A stretch of DNA of 64,000 nt from Solidesulfovibrio sp. (GCF_038562415.1 NZ_JBCFBA010000025.1:1-64000); one strand, 5' to 3'; counted from the stretch's first letter, positions 43,060-54,296 are shown. The notes: generated by a model not told the origin, from the sequence alone. Made by a program: numbers and translations.

Positions 43060-44433
43060 TCACCGCTGCAACTTTGCCAAAAGCGTCTTTCTCGTGATGC
43101 CAAGCTGTTTGGCCGCCTCGGTCTTGTTGCCGCCCGTCACCTCCAGGGCAGCCAGGATGGCTTCGCGCTCAACAGCCTCCAAGGGCAGGATCATCGCCGG
43201 CTCGCGCTGCGAAGCAGCCTGCCCAGAGGACGTTTCCGAGAGGCCGTTGGCCTCGATGACGCCGAGAGGCAATTCCTTCTCCGTGACGAAGTCGCCTGCC
43301 ATGAGCACAACGGCCCGTTCCACGGCGTTTTCCAGTTCCCGAACGTTGCCCGGCCAGTCGTACTTGAGGAGCAGGTCCATGGCCTGGGGCGTAAAGCCCT
43401 TGGCGGTCTTGCGGTTGGCCTCGGCGAACCTGCGCAGGAAGTGCATGGCGAGAAGCGGAATGTCCTCGGCCCGGTCCCGCAGCGGCGGCACGGGCAGGGT
43501 CATGACATTGAGCCGGTAGTAGAGGTCTTCCCGGAACCGCCCGGCCTCGACCTCCGCTTTCAGGTCCCGATTGGTGGCCGCCACGATGCGCACGTCCACC
43601 CGAAGGGTTCGGTCGCTTCCCACCCGCTGGATCTCCCGTTCCTGAATGGCTCGCAGGAGCTTGGCCTGCATGGCGGCGGAGGTCTCACCAATCTCGTCGA
43701 GAAAGATGGTCCCCTTGTCGGCCTGCATGAACCGCCCCTCGCGCCGCTTGTCCGCGCCGGAAAAAGCCCCCTTTTCGTGGCCGAAAAGTTCGGATTCAAG
43801 GAGCGTTTCACTTAGGGCCGCGCAATTGACGGCAACCAGGGGGCCGTTTCGGCGGGAGCTGTTGGCGTGAATGGCCCGGGCGATGAGTTCCTTGCCCGTG
43901 CCGGACTCCCCGGTCACGAGCACCGTGGCCTCGGAGGGCGCGACCATGGCCACCATGTCCATGAGCCGGCGCATGGCCGGGCTGCGGCCGATGATGCTGC
44001 GAGGATCGAAGGCGGAAACCAGGCGTTCCCGAAGCGCCTGATTTTCGGCCTTGAGCGAGATGTGCTCCAGAGCCCGCTCCAGAGTCAGGCGCAGCACGTC
44101 GAAGTCGAGCGGCTTGGTCAGGTAGTCGTAGGCTCCGGCCTTGATGGCCTCCACCGCCGACTCCACGTTGGAATAGGCGGTCATGATGAGGACCGGGATG
44201 GCCGGATTGTAGGCCTTGATCTCCTTAAGCGCCTCGATGCCGCCCATGACGGCCATGCGCACGTCCATGAGGATGAGATCAAAGGGTTTTCCCTTGGCCA
44301 GGGCCACGGCCTTGGCTCCGTCGTCGGCTCCGGTGGCGGCGTAGCCCCAGCCGTTGATGAGGGCCAGCAGGATGGTGCGGTGGCTCTGGTCGTCGTCCAC
44401 CACCAGAACGGTGGTCTTGGCTTTGGCGGACAT
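43060..44433 (-). CDS. NtrC-family sigma-54 response regulator, ZraR-like
   Basis: The 457-residue protein has a receiver domain (D14-D15, phospho-acceptor in LILMDVRM, LTKPLDF), an AAA+ sigma-54 activator domain with Walker A GESGTGKEL near 172, the sigma-54 contact loop GAFSGA near 220, IFLDEIGE, and RYDWPGNVRELENA-type sequence. A Fis-type HTH ends it (GGNKTEAAKQLGITRKTLL). Architecture matches ZraR/HydG. The sigma-54 promoter at 46398 and dyad at 46298 are the natural targets. Gap to its kinase is 15 bases. Confidence 0.92.
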   Translation of the reverse strand: MSAKAKTTVLVVDDDQSHRTILLALINGWGYAATGADDGAKAVALAKGKPFDLILMDVRMAVMGGIEALKEIKAYNPAIPVLIMTAYSNVESAVEAIKAGAYDYLTKPLDFDVLRLTLERALEHISLKAENQALRERLVSAFDPRSIIGRSPAMRRLMDMVAMVAPSEATVLVTGESGTGKELIARAIHANSSRRNGPLVAVNCAALSETLLESELFGHEKGAFSGADKRREGRFMQADKGTIFLDEIGETSAAMQAKLLRAIQEREIQRVGSDRTLRVDVRIVAATNRDLKAEVEAGRFREDLYYRLNVMTLPVPPLRDRAEDIPLLAMHFLRRFAEANRKTAKGFTPQAMDLLLKYDWPGNVRELENAVERAVVLMAGDFVTEKELPLGVIEANGLSETSSGQAASQREPAMILPLEAVEREAILAALEVTGGNKTEAAKQLGITRKTLLAKLQR

Positions 44434-44448
44434 GGCGTTCTCTCCGTA

Positions 44449-46206
44449 TCAGGCGTGGGCCGGCAGGAAGATGGAGAAAACGGACCCCCGGCCGGGCACG
44501 CTTTTGACCTGGATTTCCCCCTGGTGCGCCTCGACCAGCTTCTGGACGATGGCCAGGCCCAGGCCCGTGCCCGAGGGTTTGGTCGTGAAATAGGGATTGA
44601 AAATGCTCCCCAGACTTTCAGGCGGGATGCCCTTGCCCGCATCCTCGGCATCGAGACGGACCCTGCCCCGAGAGGGTTCGTAGCCTGCCCTGACGGTCAG
44701 GACGCCGCCGCTGTCCATGGCCTGCACGGCATTGAGGTACAGGTTGAGCAGAACCTGGGTGAAACGGTCGGGATCGACGGCCACCCTGGGCAACTCCCCG
44801 CCATGGGTAAACGCCACCCGCACGTTGTGTGCGGTTGCGTCCGGCCCGACCAGGCGCAGGGAGCGTTCGACGAGTTCAATGAGGTCCGTGGGCCGCATCT
44901 TGACGTCCGAAGGCCGGGCGAAATCCAAAAGCTCGGTGATGACCCGGTTGAGCCTGTCCACCTCTCGGGCCATGACCCCGGCGAGTTCCCGACCTTCGCT
45001 GCCGGCGTCGAAGTGCCCCTCGAAGTATTTGGCCACGCCCTTGATGGAGGACAGGGGATTTCGGATCTCGTGGGCCACACCGGCGGCCAGCCCGCCCAGG
45101 GCGGCCAGCTTTTCCTTGCGGCGGACCTCCTCCTGAAGCCGCCGCACCTCGCCGAGGTCCCGGAAAATATAGATGTTGCCCAGGTGCGCGCCTTCCTCGT
45201 TGACGATCCTGGAGGCGCTCACACTCAGCGGCAGGCTCTTTTCCCCGTCGAAGGAGCATTCGGTCTCGCGCTCCGCCACCGGCTCCCCGGCCTCGATGAC
45301 CTCCTGCAAGCCGCACCATACCGGGGGAAGAACCTCCTGCGGCAGCTTGCCCACGACGTCGGCCGCCTTGAAGCCGGCGATCCGTTCGGCCGCGCCGTTG
45401 ACCACGGCCAGACGTCCGTCGCTGCCCGTGGTGAGCAGTCCCACCGGAAGGTTGTTGACGATTTCCGTAGAGAACGCCTGTGTGTCCCTGAGCTGCCGTT
45501 TGGAGAGTCGGGAACTTTGCGCCCAGAAAAGGGTCAGGACGCCGCCGACGCCGAGCAGGAAAAGGATGGCCGCCAGGACGACCGTATTGCGCGTATCCTG
45601 GGCCAGAGCCGCTTCGTACGGGGCAAGGTCGAAGTCGACGAAGATTACCTGCCGTCTGATCCCCGAGGTCGACTCCGATCCGCTCCAGGGACAGGCATGC
45701 CCCTCGGCCTCGTCGCCGCAGCCGTCGGCCACGGCGCGCCCCAGCCCGGGTTCGAAGGCGCGATAGACTTCAAAGGCCTTGCGCCCGTCGGGCAGGGTCG
45801 TGATCCGCCATTTCTCCCGCGCCGCCACGCCAAGGGTCGCCATGGTTTCCGGACTGTAGAGGTGCTGGCCGATCCTGGTCTTGTCGCTGTGGGCCAGAAT
45901 AAGACCATCGGCATCCGTCACCGCCAGTTGCAGAACGTCGGGCTGGCGCGCCGTTTCCTCGAGCAGTTCCTGGAACTGCTCGCCCCGCCAGTGCATCCCC
46001 AGGCCCAGGCGCGCCCCGGCCTCGAAGGCCCGGATGAACGCCGTGCCTTTTTCAAAAAGCGTCCGCCCGGTCAGGGCATTTTCCCGATGGGTATTGCGCG
46101 TGGTCATCACGGCCATGACCACGGCCAGGATGACCACCGAACCGATATAAAGCCAGGGGGGGATATTGGCCAGGAACCGAGGTCCCGGCCTGGATTGCGT
46201 CTGCAT
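44449..46206 (-). CDS. Sensor histidine kinase, ZraS-like
   Basis: The 585-residue start MQTQSRPG follows GAGGAAGGCAAAC. One membrane helix lies near 17-36 and a second near 200-222, enclosing a periplasmic sensor of about 165 residues with CGDEAEGHACPW. A PAS domain (about 240-345) precedes HisKA with LAAGVAHEIRNPLSSIKG (about 370) and HATPase with N box (LYLNAVQAM) and G boxes. ZraS-type kinases sense zinc or envelope stress; the Cys/His segment in the sensor fits metal sensing but is not proof. Confidence 0.9.
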   Translation of the reverse strand: MQTQSRPGPRFLANIPPWLYIGSVVILAVVMAVMTTRNTHRENALTGRTLFEKGTAFIRAFEAGARLGLGMHWRGEQFQELLEETARQPDVLQLAVTDADGLILAHSDKTRIGQHLYSPETMATLGVAAREKWRITTLPDGRKAFEVYRAFEPGLGRAVADGCGDEAEGHACPWSGSESTSGIRRQVIFVDFDLAPYEAALAQDTRNTVVLAAILFLLGVGGVLTLFWAQSSRLSKRQLRDTQAFSTEIVNNLPVGLLTTGSDGRLAVVNGAAERIAGFKAADVVGKLPQEVLPPVWCGLQEVIEAGEPVAERETECSFDGEKSLPLSVSASRIVNEEGAHLGNIYIFRDLGEVRRLQEEVRRKEKLAALGGLAAGVAHEIRNPLSSIKGVAKYFEGHFDAGSEGRELAGVMAREVDRLNRVITELLDFARPSDVKMRPTDLIELVERSLRLVGPDATAHNVRVAFTHGGELPRVAVDPDRFTQVLLNLYLNAVQAMDSGGVLTVRAGYEPSRGRVRLDAEDAGKGIPPESLGSIFNPYFTTKPSGTGLGLAIVQKLVEAHQGEIQVKSVPGRGSVFSIFLPAHA

Positions 46207-46297
46207 GTTTGCCTTCCTCTTGTGCGGGCGAGGCCTGCCGCCCTCCGGGTGAGAAGAGACCGCCCGCGTAAAAAGTAAACGGGCAAGACGCAGCATG

Positions 46298-46316
46298 TCG
46301 AGTAGAATTTACTCGA
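46298..46316. promoter_or_regulatory. Upstream activator dyad for the sigma-54 regulator
   Basis: TCGAGTA-N5-TACTCGA is a perfect 7-bp dyad 82 bases upstream of the sigma-54 promoter and about 90 bases before the kinase gene. It resembles GAGTA...TACTC boxes reported for ZraR. Confidence 0.65.
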
Positions 46317-46397
46317 TTTATCCCGCCTCGTATCGCCCGTCTTTTCCTATTGTTAATTTATCCTGTCATTTCAGCGAATAACGTTTGGCTCCGACTT

Positions 46398-46413
46398 TGG
46401 CACGCCTGTTGCC
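46398..46413 (+). promoter_or_regulatory. Sigma-54 (-24/-12) promoter
   Basis: TGGCAC-N5-TTGC at 46398-46412 is an essentially perfect sigma-54 promoter, 68 bases before the SHOCT protein start. It should fire the small-protein operon 46481-47658 under the adjacent NtrC-type regulator. Confidence 0.85.
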
Positions 46414-46480
46414 TTAGCAGGATTATCCGGCGCGACTGGATGGCCGGACGATCCCACGCCAAACCAGGAGGGCACAAGTG

Positions 46481-46729
46481 ATGTGGGAATGCGAAGTCCC
46501 CGGCTTCACTCCTTGGGGAGGAGGGCATCTCTTCTGGGGACTGGGAGCGGCGCTGCTTCTCGCGGCCGTTCTCGTGGGGGTCTTCTTCCTGCTCGGTTTC
46601 AGGAAAGCCGAAAGAACCCGCCGCGCCGACAGGGAGGATTCCCTGGACATCATCAAGGTCCGGCTGGCCAAGGGAGAGATCGACCAGGAAGCGTATCTGG
46701 CAATGAAGAAAATCCTGGAACAAGCATAA
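46481..46729 (+). CDS. Small membrane protein with SHOCT domain
   Basis: The 82-residue protein (a GTG three bases earlier is an alternative start; the site is AGGAGGG) has one membrane helix (about 18-42) and a C-terminal SHOCT motif (SLDIIKVRLAKGEIDQEAYL). SHOCT domains are short oligomerisation modules. First gene behind the sigma-54 promoter, so probably an envelope-stress membrane protein; no enzymatic role is visible. Confidence 0.8.
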   Translation: MWECEVPGFTPWGGGHLFWGLGAALLLAAVLVGVFFLLGFRKAERTRRADREDSLDIIKVRLAKGEIDQEAYLAMKKILEQA

Positions 46730-46769
46730 ACCAACGGGCTTGGCCCACAACAAGAGCAAGGAGTTCACC

Positions 46770-47090
46770 ATGTCCACGAATATCGCGCGTCGCCTGGCCA
46801 TAGGCCTTGGCATCGCCCTCGTCGTCGGCTCCCTGACCTTCGCCGATGCCGGATCGGCCCGGGCGCAAGCCAATGACCGGACCAGCACCGCCACCCCGAC
46901 GCTTGCTGCGGCCACCTACGGCCACATGGGCGGCTACGGTCCCATGGGCGGGCGCGGCATGGGGCCCGGGCACGGACGCGGCATGATGATGGGCGCTTCC
47001 TACGGCCAGCCCGGCCATATGGGCCAGGGCCAGTACCACGGCGGCTCCGGGCACGGCGGTTACGGCGGCCACAACGGCGGCTGCTGGTAA
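46770..47090 (+). CDS. Secreted Gly/Met/His-rich protein, ZraP-position
   Basis: The 106-residue protein starts at MSTNIARRL after AGCAAGGAG. The signal peptide ends near ARAQA (about 33). The mature part is low-complexity: repeated MGG, GHG and GYGG units with many Met and His and a lone terminal Cys (GGCW). It lacks the helical core of ZraP but takes its place beside a ZraSR-like pair. Such composition suits periplasmic binding of soft or borderline metals, an inference. Confidence 0.7.
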   Translation: MSTNIARRLAIGLGIALVVGSLTFADAGSARAQANDRTSTATPTLAAATYGHMGGYGPMGGRGMGPGHGRGMMMGASYGQPGHMGQGQYHGGSGHGGYGGHNGGCW

Positions 47091-47168
47091 CGGATCGGGA
47101 ACAACCGGGTCGGTCCGCGCCTGCGGCCCGACCCGGCCGACAACCTTCACGCACACGGAGCATGACAC

Positions 47169-47465
47169 ATGGCTCGCATGAGTAAGACTTCGTTCCTGGC
47201 GGCCGCCGCCGTGCTCGGCCTGGCGCTTCTGGCCGGCGTCGAGGCCAAGGCCCAAGGCTTCGCCGGCTCCATCTCGGCCGGCGGGGACCACGGCATGATG
47301 TCGCGGACGTTCTCGACACCCACGCCCCCACCGACCGCCGGTTTCGGCATGATGTCCTGGCCGTCCGCGACGAGCGCCATTCCGGCCACCGGTCCCGCGC
47401 CGGCGGCCGGCTTCCAGGAAACGCACGACACCATGTGGGATTTCATGGAAGCCGTCTGGCACTAG
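47169..47465 (+). CDS. Small secreted protein of unknown function
   Basis: The 98-residue protein has a signal peptide ending at EAKAQ (about 29), then a Gly/Met/Pro-rich mature region with HGMMSR and FGMMSW repeats and an acidic-aromatic tail (HDTMWDFMEAVWH). No domain recognised. Same operon as the preceding protein, with GGAG before the start. Confidence 0.6.
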   Translation: MARMSKTSFLAAAAVLGLALLAGVEAKAQGFAGSISAGGDHGMMSRTFSTPTPPPTAGFGMMSWPSATSAIPATGPAPAAGFQETHDTMWDFMEAVWH

Positions 47466-47532
47466 CCAACGACAAGCCAACGCACTGAAATCAAAACATT
47501 ATTACAATACGCTCACCCAAAGGAATTTCCCC

Positions 47533-47658
47533 ATGAAGACGCGCATGCGCCTCGTTTCCCTGGCCCTGGCGGCCCTTCTCGGAATCGCCGGACTGGCCAA
47601 GGCTCCGCTCCGGCCTTCGGGCAACAGCCATGGCTCGCCCCTGCATCCAATTCCTTGA
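47533..47658 (+). CDS. 41-residue secreted peptide or truncated gene
   Basis: [20 protein letters not shown] is a full signal peptide with AAAGGAATTT before it, but only about 18 residues follow (ending HGSPLHPIP). It may be a tiny secreted peptide, or a gene whose body was deleted, as elsewhere in this part of the window. Confidence 0.45.
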   Translation: MKTRMRLVSLALAALLGIAGLAKAPLRPSGNSHGSPLHPIP

Positions 47659-47789
47659 GCCGTCACGCAGGGCGGGCCTGGCTGCAACCAAAAGAAATCC
47701 CTCTTCGGCGAACGGTTCGATTTCGACGAGATGGCGCGGCCCCAGGCGTCCTGACCCTGAAAACGCTCCCTCGAAAAGGCATGCCCAGC

Positions 47790-48899
47790 ATGAAAACGAT
47801 GAAAATGAGCGCCAAACTCTCGGCGGCCTTCGGCGTCATGGCGTTGCTCTTTGTGTTCAATGGAACCCTCGGCTTCATCCTCCTTGGCAAAATCGACCGC
47901 ACCGTCATGCGCTTCGTGGATGAATTGCTGCCCAATGCCCAGCATGCAGACAAGATGGGTGACAACCTTCTGCGCCTGCAGCAACGCATCAACACCCTGT
48001 CGACACAGCACGACGACAGCGCCTCGGTCGAAGGCGAAATCACCAAACTCCGGGAGGAGTTCGCATCCAGCGCAGCCCGATTGTCCGCGATGTTCGATAA
48101 GGCGGGCAACCAGGCCGGCTTGCGGCAGATGCGGGGCATCGAGGACGGCTACCGCTTCTTTGTCGAAGCCGGACTGGCGGCCGCACGCGCAAGCGACAAC
48201 CGGAGTGCGGAACAAAACCATGCCGCCATGCTCAAGGTCGACTCGTTGCGGGAGGCCCTGGAAGAGCAGATCGGCACGCTCAAGGAAACCCAGGCCGCCC
48301 TGGCCCAGTCGGCCGGCACGGCCTCGGACGACCTCATCGACCTGATGCGCTGGACCATGGCGGCCACCGGCGGCGTCATCCTGCTGGCCAACGATGCCGC
48401 CGCCCGTCTGGCCGAGGACGCCCGGGAAAAGGCCCGCGACGGCGCGGCGGTGGTTTCGGATTCCGTGGCCGCCATCGGCGCGGTTCAGGAGCTGTCCGCA
48501 GCGCTCAAGCAGAGCCTGGCCAGCCTGGGCGGGCAAGCCGAGGCCATCGGCCGGATCATGGGCGTCATCTCCGACATCGCCGACCAGACCAACCTGCTGG
48601 CTTTAAACGCCGCCATCGAGGCGGCTCGGGCCGGCGAGGCCGGGCGCGGCTTCGCCGTGGTCGCCGACGAGGTCCGCAAGCTCGCCGAAAAAACCATGGC
48701 CGCCACCAAAGAGGTCGGACAGGCCGTGGAGCGCATCCAGTCGGGCGTGAGCACGAGCATAAGCGGCATGGAGGTGGACGCCGTGTCGCGCGAAACGGCC
48801 TCGGGCGTGGAAGGCTCGAAACAGGCCTCGGCCGCCCTGGCGGCCATGGCCCGCGATCTCAAGGAACTGGCCCAGGCGGGCGTCTCGGCCGCCGCTTAA
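47790..48899 (+). CDS. Shortened methyl-accepting chemotaxis protein
   Basis: The 369-residue protein has an N-terminal helix (about 12-30), a 4-helix-bundle periplasmic sensor and a second membrane helix ([11 protein letters not shown] near 190). This runs straight into the signalling coil ([17 protein letters not shown]) with no HAMP domain. The hairpin tip is intact ([20 protein letters not shown] and [20 protein letters not shown]), but the descending arm jumps from SISGM to [16 protein letters not shown]. About 100 or more residues usual for MCPs are missing, so in-frame deletions are likely. Signalling ability is uncertain. Confidence 0.75.
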   Translation: MKTMKMSAKLSAAFGVMALLFVFNGTLGFILLGKIDRTVMRFVDELLPNAQHADKMGDNLLRLQQRINTLSTQHDDSASVEGEITKLREEFASSAARLSAMFDKAGNQAGLRQMRGIEDGYRFFVEAGLAAARASDNRSAEQNHAAMLKVDSLREALEEQIGTLKETQAALAQSAGTASDDLIDLMRWTMAATGGVILLANDAAARLAEDAREKARDGAAVVSDSVAAIGAVQELSAALKQSLASLGGQAEAIGRIMGVISDIADQTNLLALNAAIEAARAGEAGRGFAVVADEVRKLAEKTMAATKEVGQAVERIQSGVSTSISGMEVDAVSRETASGVEGSKQASAALAAMARDLKELAQAGVSAAA

Positions 48900-48923
48900 C
48901 GCAACCCACGTCACTTTGGAGGC

Positions 48924-50833
<1,910 letters not shown>

Positions 50834-50837
<4 letters not shown>

Positions 50838-51409
50838 AGCCCAAACGCGCGATCGTTGCCTGCGACCATCCCCTGCGCAAACCCATCCTGGCCCTCATGG
50901 CCACGGCCCTGGCCGCCCTGTTCCTGACCTCGCTTCTCGACCGCGCCATGGTCCAGGGGGCCAGGACGGCCAGGCCCCAGACCCAGGCCAAGGGCCCCAT
51001 GGACGGCGTGCCGGCGCTCATGGCCAAGCTGCAGCAAAACCCCAAGGACGGGGAAACCCTCCTGCAGTTGGCCGACGCCTTCATGCGCGGCAAGGACTGG
51101 CCGCGGGCCGCGCACTTCTACGGCGAGGCCCTCAAGATCGATCCCGAAAACGTGGGGGCCTTGTTCCACCGCGCCATCGTCAACCTGGAGCAGCGGCGCT
51201 TCCCCGGGGCCATCGGGGATTTCCAGGCCGTGCTGGCCCTGAAACCCGGCCTGGCCGAAGCCCATTATTACATCGGCATGGTCAACAAGTACGAGCTCAA
51301 GGACCCGCAAGCGGCCAGGGAACACCTGGAAAAGGCGCTGACCCTCGCGCCCCAGGACAAGGAACTGGCCGCGGAGACGAAAAAGGAACTGGAAAACCTG
51401 CAACCGTGA
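50834..51409 (+). CDS. TPR-repeat protein, CcmH/CycH-like
   Basis: The 191-residue protein has one N-terminal membrane anchor (about 17-36), then about three TPR units (DGETLLQLADAFMRGKDWPR; AAHFYGEALKIDPENVGAL; AHYYIGMVNKYELKDPQA). Overlap with ccmF and this plan fit the apocytochrome-presenting C-terminal module of CcmH/CcmI, which works in the periplasm with CcmF. Confidence 0.8.
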
Positions 51410-51422
51410 AGCGACAGGAGGC

Positions 51423-51965
51423 ATGATGGGGCAAGGAGCACGAAACCGTTCGCGCTTGTCCAGGGCCTTGCGGCGTTGCGTCGTCGGTCTGAGTCTGGCG
51501 GCGCTGGCCGTGGCCCTGTCCGCCCCGGCCGAGGCCGGAAAATCCGCCAAGGCCAGGAAACCGCACAAGCGCGTTTCCTCGGGCTTCGGCACGCGGAGTG
51601 ATCCTTTGGGAAAATCCAAGAAATTCCACAAAGGCCTGGACCTCACCGGCCCGGCCGGCCTGCCCGTGCTTGCCTACCGGGAAGGGGTCGTGGTGTTCGC
51701 CGGCTGGAAAGGCGCCTATGGCCGCGTGGTGGACATCGACCACGGCAAGGGCGTCGCCTCGCGCTACGCCCACCTGCGGGCCCTCGCCGTCAAACGGGGG
51801 CAGCGCGTCGGGAAGGGCCACGTCGTCGGTCAGTTGGGGCGGACCGGACGCACCACGGGCAACAACCTGCACTTCGAGATGCGGGTCAACGGCAAGCCGG
51901 TCGACCCCGACAGCCACCTTACCGATGCCGGGGCCTTGCTGCGCAGGGGAATCCGGGGCGGCTAA
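51423..51965 (+). CDS. M23-family (LytM) peptidase
   Basis: The 180-residue protein starts after ACAGGAGGC (ATGATG). The signal peptide or anchor ends near PAEAG (about 38). The LytM domain has the zinc ligands HKGLDL (His, Asp) and LHFEM, and the SRYAHLRAL His. The residue before LHFEM is Asn where GPH or GNH is common; the catalytic set otherwise looks complete. It would cut peptidoglycan cross-links in the periplasm. Confidence 0.85.
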   Translation: MMGQGARNRSRLSRALRRCVVGLSLAALAVALSAPAEAGKSAKARKPHKRVSSGFGTRSDPLGKSKKFHKGLDLTGPAGLPVLAYREGVVVFAGWKGAYGRVVDIDHGKGVASRYAHLRALAVKRGQRVGKGHVVGQLGRTGRTTGNNLHFEMRVNGKPVDPDSHLTDAGALLRRGIRGG

Positions 51966-52112
51966 ACTACATGCGCTCTCCTGTTCGAAATTCTCACTCC
52001 ACGCGGAGGGATTGATACCAGAGCTCTGGCGACGGCCTCATGTGCTCCTTTCAGGCGGAAAAGCAGGCCTATCATATCGTTATGGGGTTATCCTCGGGCG
52101 TACGGTTACAAG

Positions 52113-52172
52113 AAATTCCTTCTTTACATAACAAGAATTTTCCTCTAGCCAAGGAAGGAATTTCCGCTAGAG
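52113..52172. promoter_or_regulatory. Nested inverted repeats before the HTH gene
   Basis: AAATTCCTTC (52113-52122) is the exact complement of GAAGGAATTT (52154-52163), and CTCTAGC (52143-52149) of GCTAGAG (52166-52172). They lie 20-80 bases before the HTH gene start and probably form its autoregulatory operator. Confidence 0.5.
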
Positions 52173-52191
52173 TCAAAGGCCGGAGGCAACC

Positions 52192-52479
52192 ATGGAAAAT
52201 TTCTCACTTCTGCTGGAGCGGTCCTTTGTGGAGCTTGTCGATAAACGGGCAGATGCCCGAGGCTGGAAAAAGGGCGAATTTGCCAAGATGGTCTGGCCGG
52301 AGGCTCCCGCCAAGGCAGCGGCGGCAAAATGGTCGGCCATGCGCGGAAAGGCGACGAACACGGGCAAACCGCAGGGCGTACTTGTTTCAGATGCGGAGCG
52401 CATGGCGGAAATCCTGGGGGAGGATTTGACGTACCTTCTTGCCGTGGCCAAGGAAAATGCCAGGCAGCAGGCTTTATAA
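52192..52479 (+). CDS. Small HTH (Cro/C1-like) protein
   Basis: The 95-residue protein starts after CCGGAGGCAACC. Its middle (GWKKGEFAKMVWPEAPAKAA, KWSAMRG) and C-terminal part (SDAERMAEILGEDLTYLLA) follow the helix spacing of phage-repressor-like XRE domains found in Desulfovibrio. It is probably a DNA-binding regulator acting on the palindromes upstream. Targets unknown. Confidence 0.6.
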   Translation: MENFSLLLERSFVELVDKRADARGWKKGEFAKMVWPEAPAKAAAAKWSAMRGKATNTGKPQGVLVSDAERMAEILGEDLTYLLAVAKENARQQAL

Positions 52480-53097
52480 CGTACCGCTTTGGCCGAAGAC
52501 GACTGAGGCTGTGCGTCGCGGTTCGCCCCCAACGCTGCGGTGTTCCATGTGGCAAGTCGGGATATGCTGGAGTTTGAAGAGCGAGCTCAAGAGTTAATTG
52601 GTCTGGAGTTTTCAATTTGCGAGATAAAAATGGCCGATTGAGGAGGCCCACCACCACCTCGAAAGACAGCTCTTTGCACAGCCGCGCTTATGCTCCAGGA
52701 AACGTTCAAGGCGCTTGTGGCTGTGGCCAAGTCGATCTGACATGATCCGCTGGCGTTGCCGGCGGGTGACAGCATCAGAGACAGTGTCGCCGGAAATTCT
52801 TTCCTTTATTTTTGACATGGGGAAGAAATTCCGGCGAACGCCGTGACGATGATTTCGTTGCGCGCGCTCAGACGAAGAGAGCGCGATCAACGCGACCATG
52901 ACACGTAAAACGTGACAGTGTTCGTCGCTCCCTCTCCCGGAAAATCCTCCGAATCTTAATGCGGTAGCGGCATTCGCTTTGTCGAAGAGAACCGCCTGCA
53001 TCCCTTTCGGGCTTCAGGCGGGCACCAAGCAAAGTCCCCTGCCGCAGTGGCCTGCGGCACCATCGCACTGGCAGGAGGGAATACATACGAGTAAAAT
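52480..53097. other. Intergenic without a supported gene
   Basis: A 68-codon minus-strand ORF (52612-52818, starting MSKIKERISGDTVSDAVTRR) has no ribosome site and no recognised domain. The rest shows short hairpins but no promoter I can defend until the Fur box at the right end. Confidence 0.35.
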
Positions 53098-53116
53098 GAT
53101 ATTGACAATCAAAATC
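53098..53116. promoter_or_regulatory. Fur box before the AraC regulator
   Basis: The 19 bases beginning GATATTGACAATCA match the classical Fur consensus at 15 of 19 positions and lie 44 bases upstream of the AraC start, indicating iron repression. Confidence 0.7.
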
Positions 53117-53160
53117 GATTATGCAAATAAAGAAAAGACGGTTCATTCTTGAGGATTGTC

Positions 53161-54141
53161 ATGAAATATCAGATGGATGTTGTGGGTGACAAGAAAGGAC
53201 GAGCACCTCGTGTCGATTACCGGATTGAGGCCGGGCACGGGGTGATGACCACCGCGAGCCGGGTCGTTCCCCTGCGCCCGGGGTTTCTCTTGAACATATC
53301 GGCCGTGCGGCCGGGCATCGGAGCCCGGTTCAGGTTTGAAATCGGCAAGGCTCCCGTGCAGTTCGGATTTATCGTATCCGGTTCGAATCGCTGTACCTAC
53401 CATGACGGTCGCCTGAAGAACGAGACACACCTCCTGCAGCAGGGAAGCAATGGCATTTATTATTTCCCGCAAACATCCGGCATCATCGAAAGTGACAATG
53501 ACGCTGGCGTATTTGTCGTAAGTATTTTAACGACAGCCAATTTTTTGGATAAGTATTTTCAAAATGACACAAGGGCATTATCTCATGCCTTTAAAAATGT
53601 CATCTGCGAGAAAGGAGCGCAATTTTTTTGGCGCGGCAAGGCAAGTCCTGCCAAAATGGCCCTTCTCTCGCAGATAATACAAAACAACTATTCAGGAGCG
53701 GTTCAGAAACTGTTTCTGGAAAGCCGCGTGTTGGAACTCATGGCCTGGCAGTTGCACGAATGCCTCGACACGGCATCTGCTGACAGCCAGGATCGATGCT
53801 CTCTCAAAAAAACGGATGTGGAACGCATCAGGGCCGCCAGGGAACTGCTGCTGAGGGACTTCGACCATCCGCCAAGCGTGGCCATGCTGGCCAGGATGGT
53901 CGGCATCAATGAGAAAAAGCTCAAAGCCGGCTTCAAGCAAGTGTTTGGCCAGCCTGTTTTCGAATCCTTCCGGGACTACCGCTTGGAGCGGGCCAGGGAA
54001 ATGCTCGTTTCCGGCGCAGTGACCGTAAGCGAAGCCGCCTACCAGATCGGATACCAGAGCCTGAGCCATTTCAGCCGGGCCTTTCGGGAACGGTATGGCC
54101 TGAACCCCAAGGAGTACGGCCGCCTCCGGGGCACGGCTTAG
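53161..54141 (+). CDS. AraC-family regulator, PchR-like
   Basis: The 326-residue start MKYQMDVV follows TTGAGGATTGTC. The N-terminal part is a sensory domain (about 1-220). The C-terminal AraC double HTH has LLLRDFDHPPSVAMLARMVG near 240 and the second helix set SEAAYQIGYQSLSHFSRAFR near 293, ending YGLNPKEYGRL. A Fur box precedes it, and a TonB-receptor remnant with its own Fur box follows, as for PchR-type siderophore regulators. It looks intact, unlike its targets. Confidence 0.88.
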   Translation: MKYQMDVVGDKKGRAPRVDYRIEAGHGVMTTASRVVPLRPGFLLNISAVRPGIGARFRFEIGKAPVQFGFIVSGSNRCTYHDGRLKNETHLLQQGSNGIYYFPQTSGIIESDNDAGVFVVSILTTANFLDKYFQNDTRALSHAFKNVICEKGAQFFWRGKASPAKMALLSQIIQNNYSGAVQKLFLESRVLELMAWQLHECLDTASADSQDRCSLKKTDVERIRAARELLLRDFDHPPSVAMLARMVGINEKKLKAGFKQVFGQPVFESFRDYRLERAREMLVSGAVTVSEAAYQIGYQSLSHFSRAFRERYGLNPKEYGRLRGTA

Positions 54142-54296
54142 GAACTCCCGCTGCCGGCCAGCGCGCGGGACCGTTTAAAAAAAGGAGATTTCCTCGTTCG
54201 GAAAGGCTTCCCGGTTTCTCAGGCAGCCTGAAAAGTTTCCCCGCCCGGATCAAGAATTGTCCCGGTGCGGGTTAGCGCGAAAAAGTGCGCCCCTGT

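Noticed and set aside
43867-46278. 803-codon plus-strand ORF over the sensor kinase
   Set aside because: Shadow of the ZraS/ZraR-like genes, His/Gly/Asp-rich as expected for an antisense frame.
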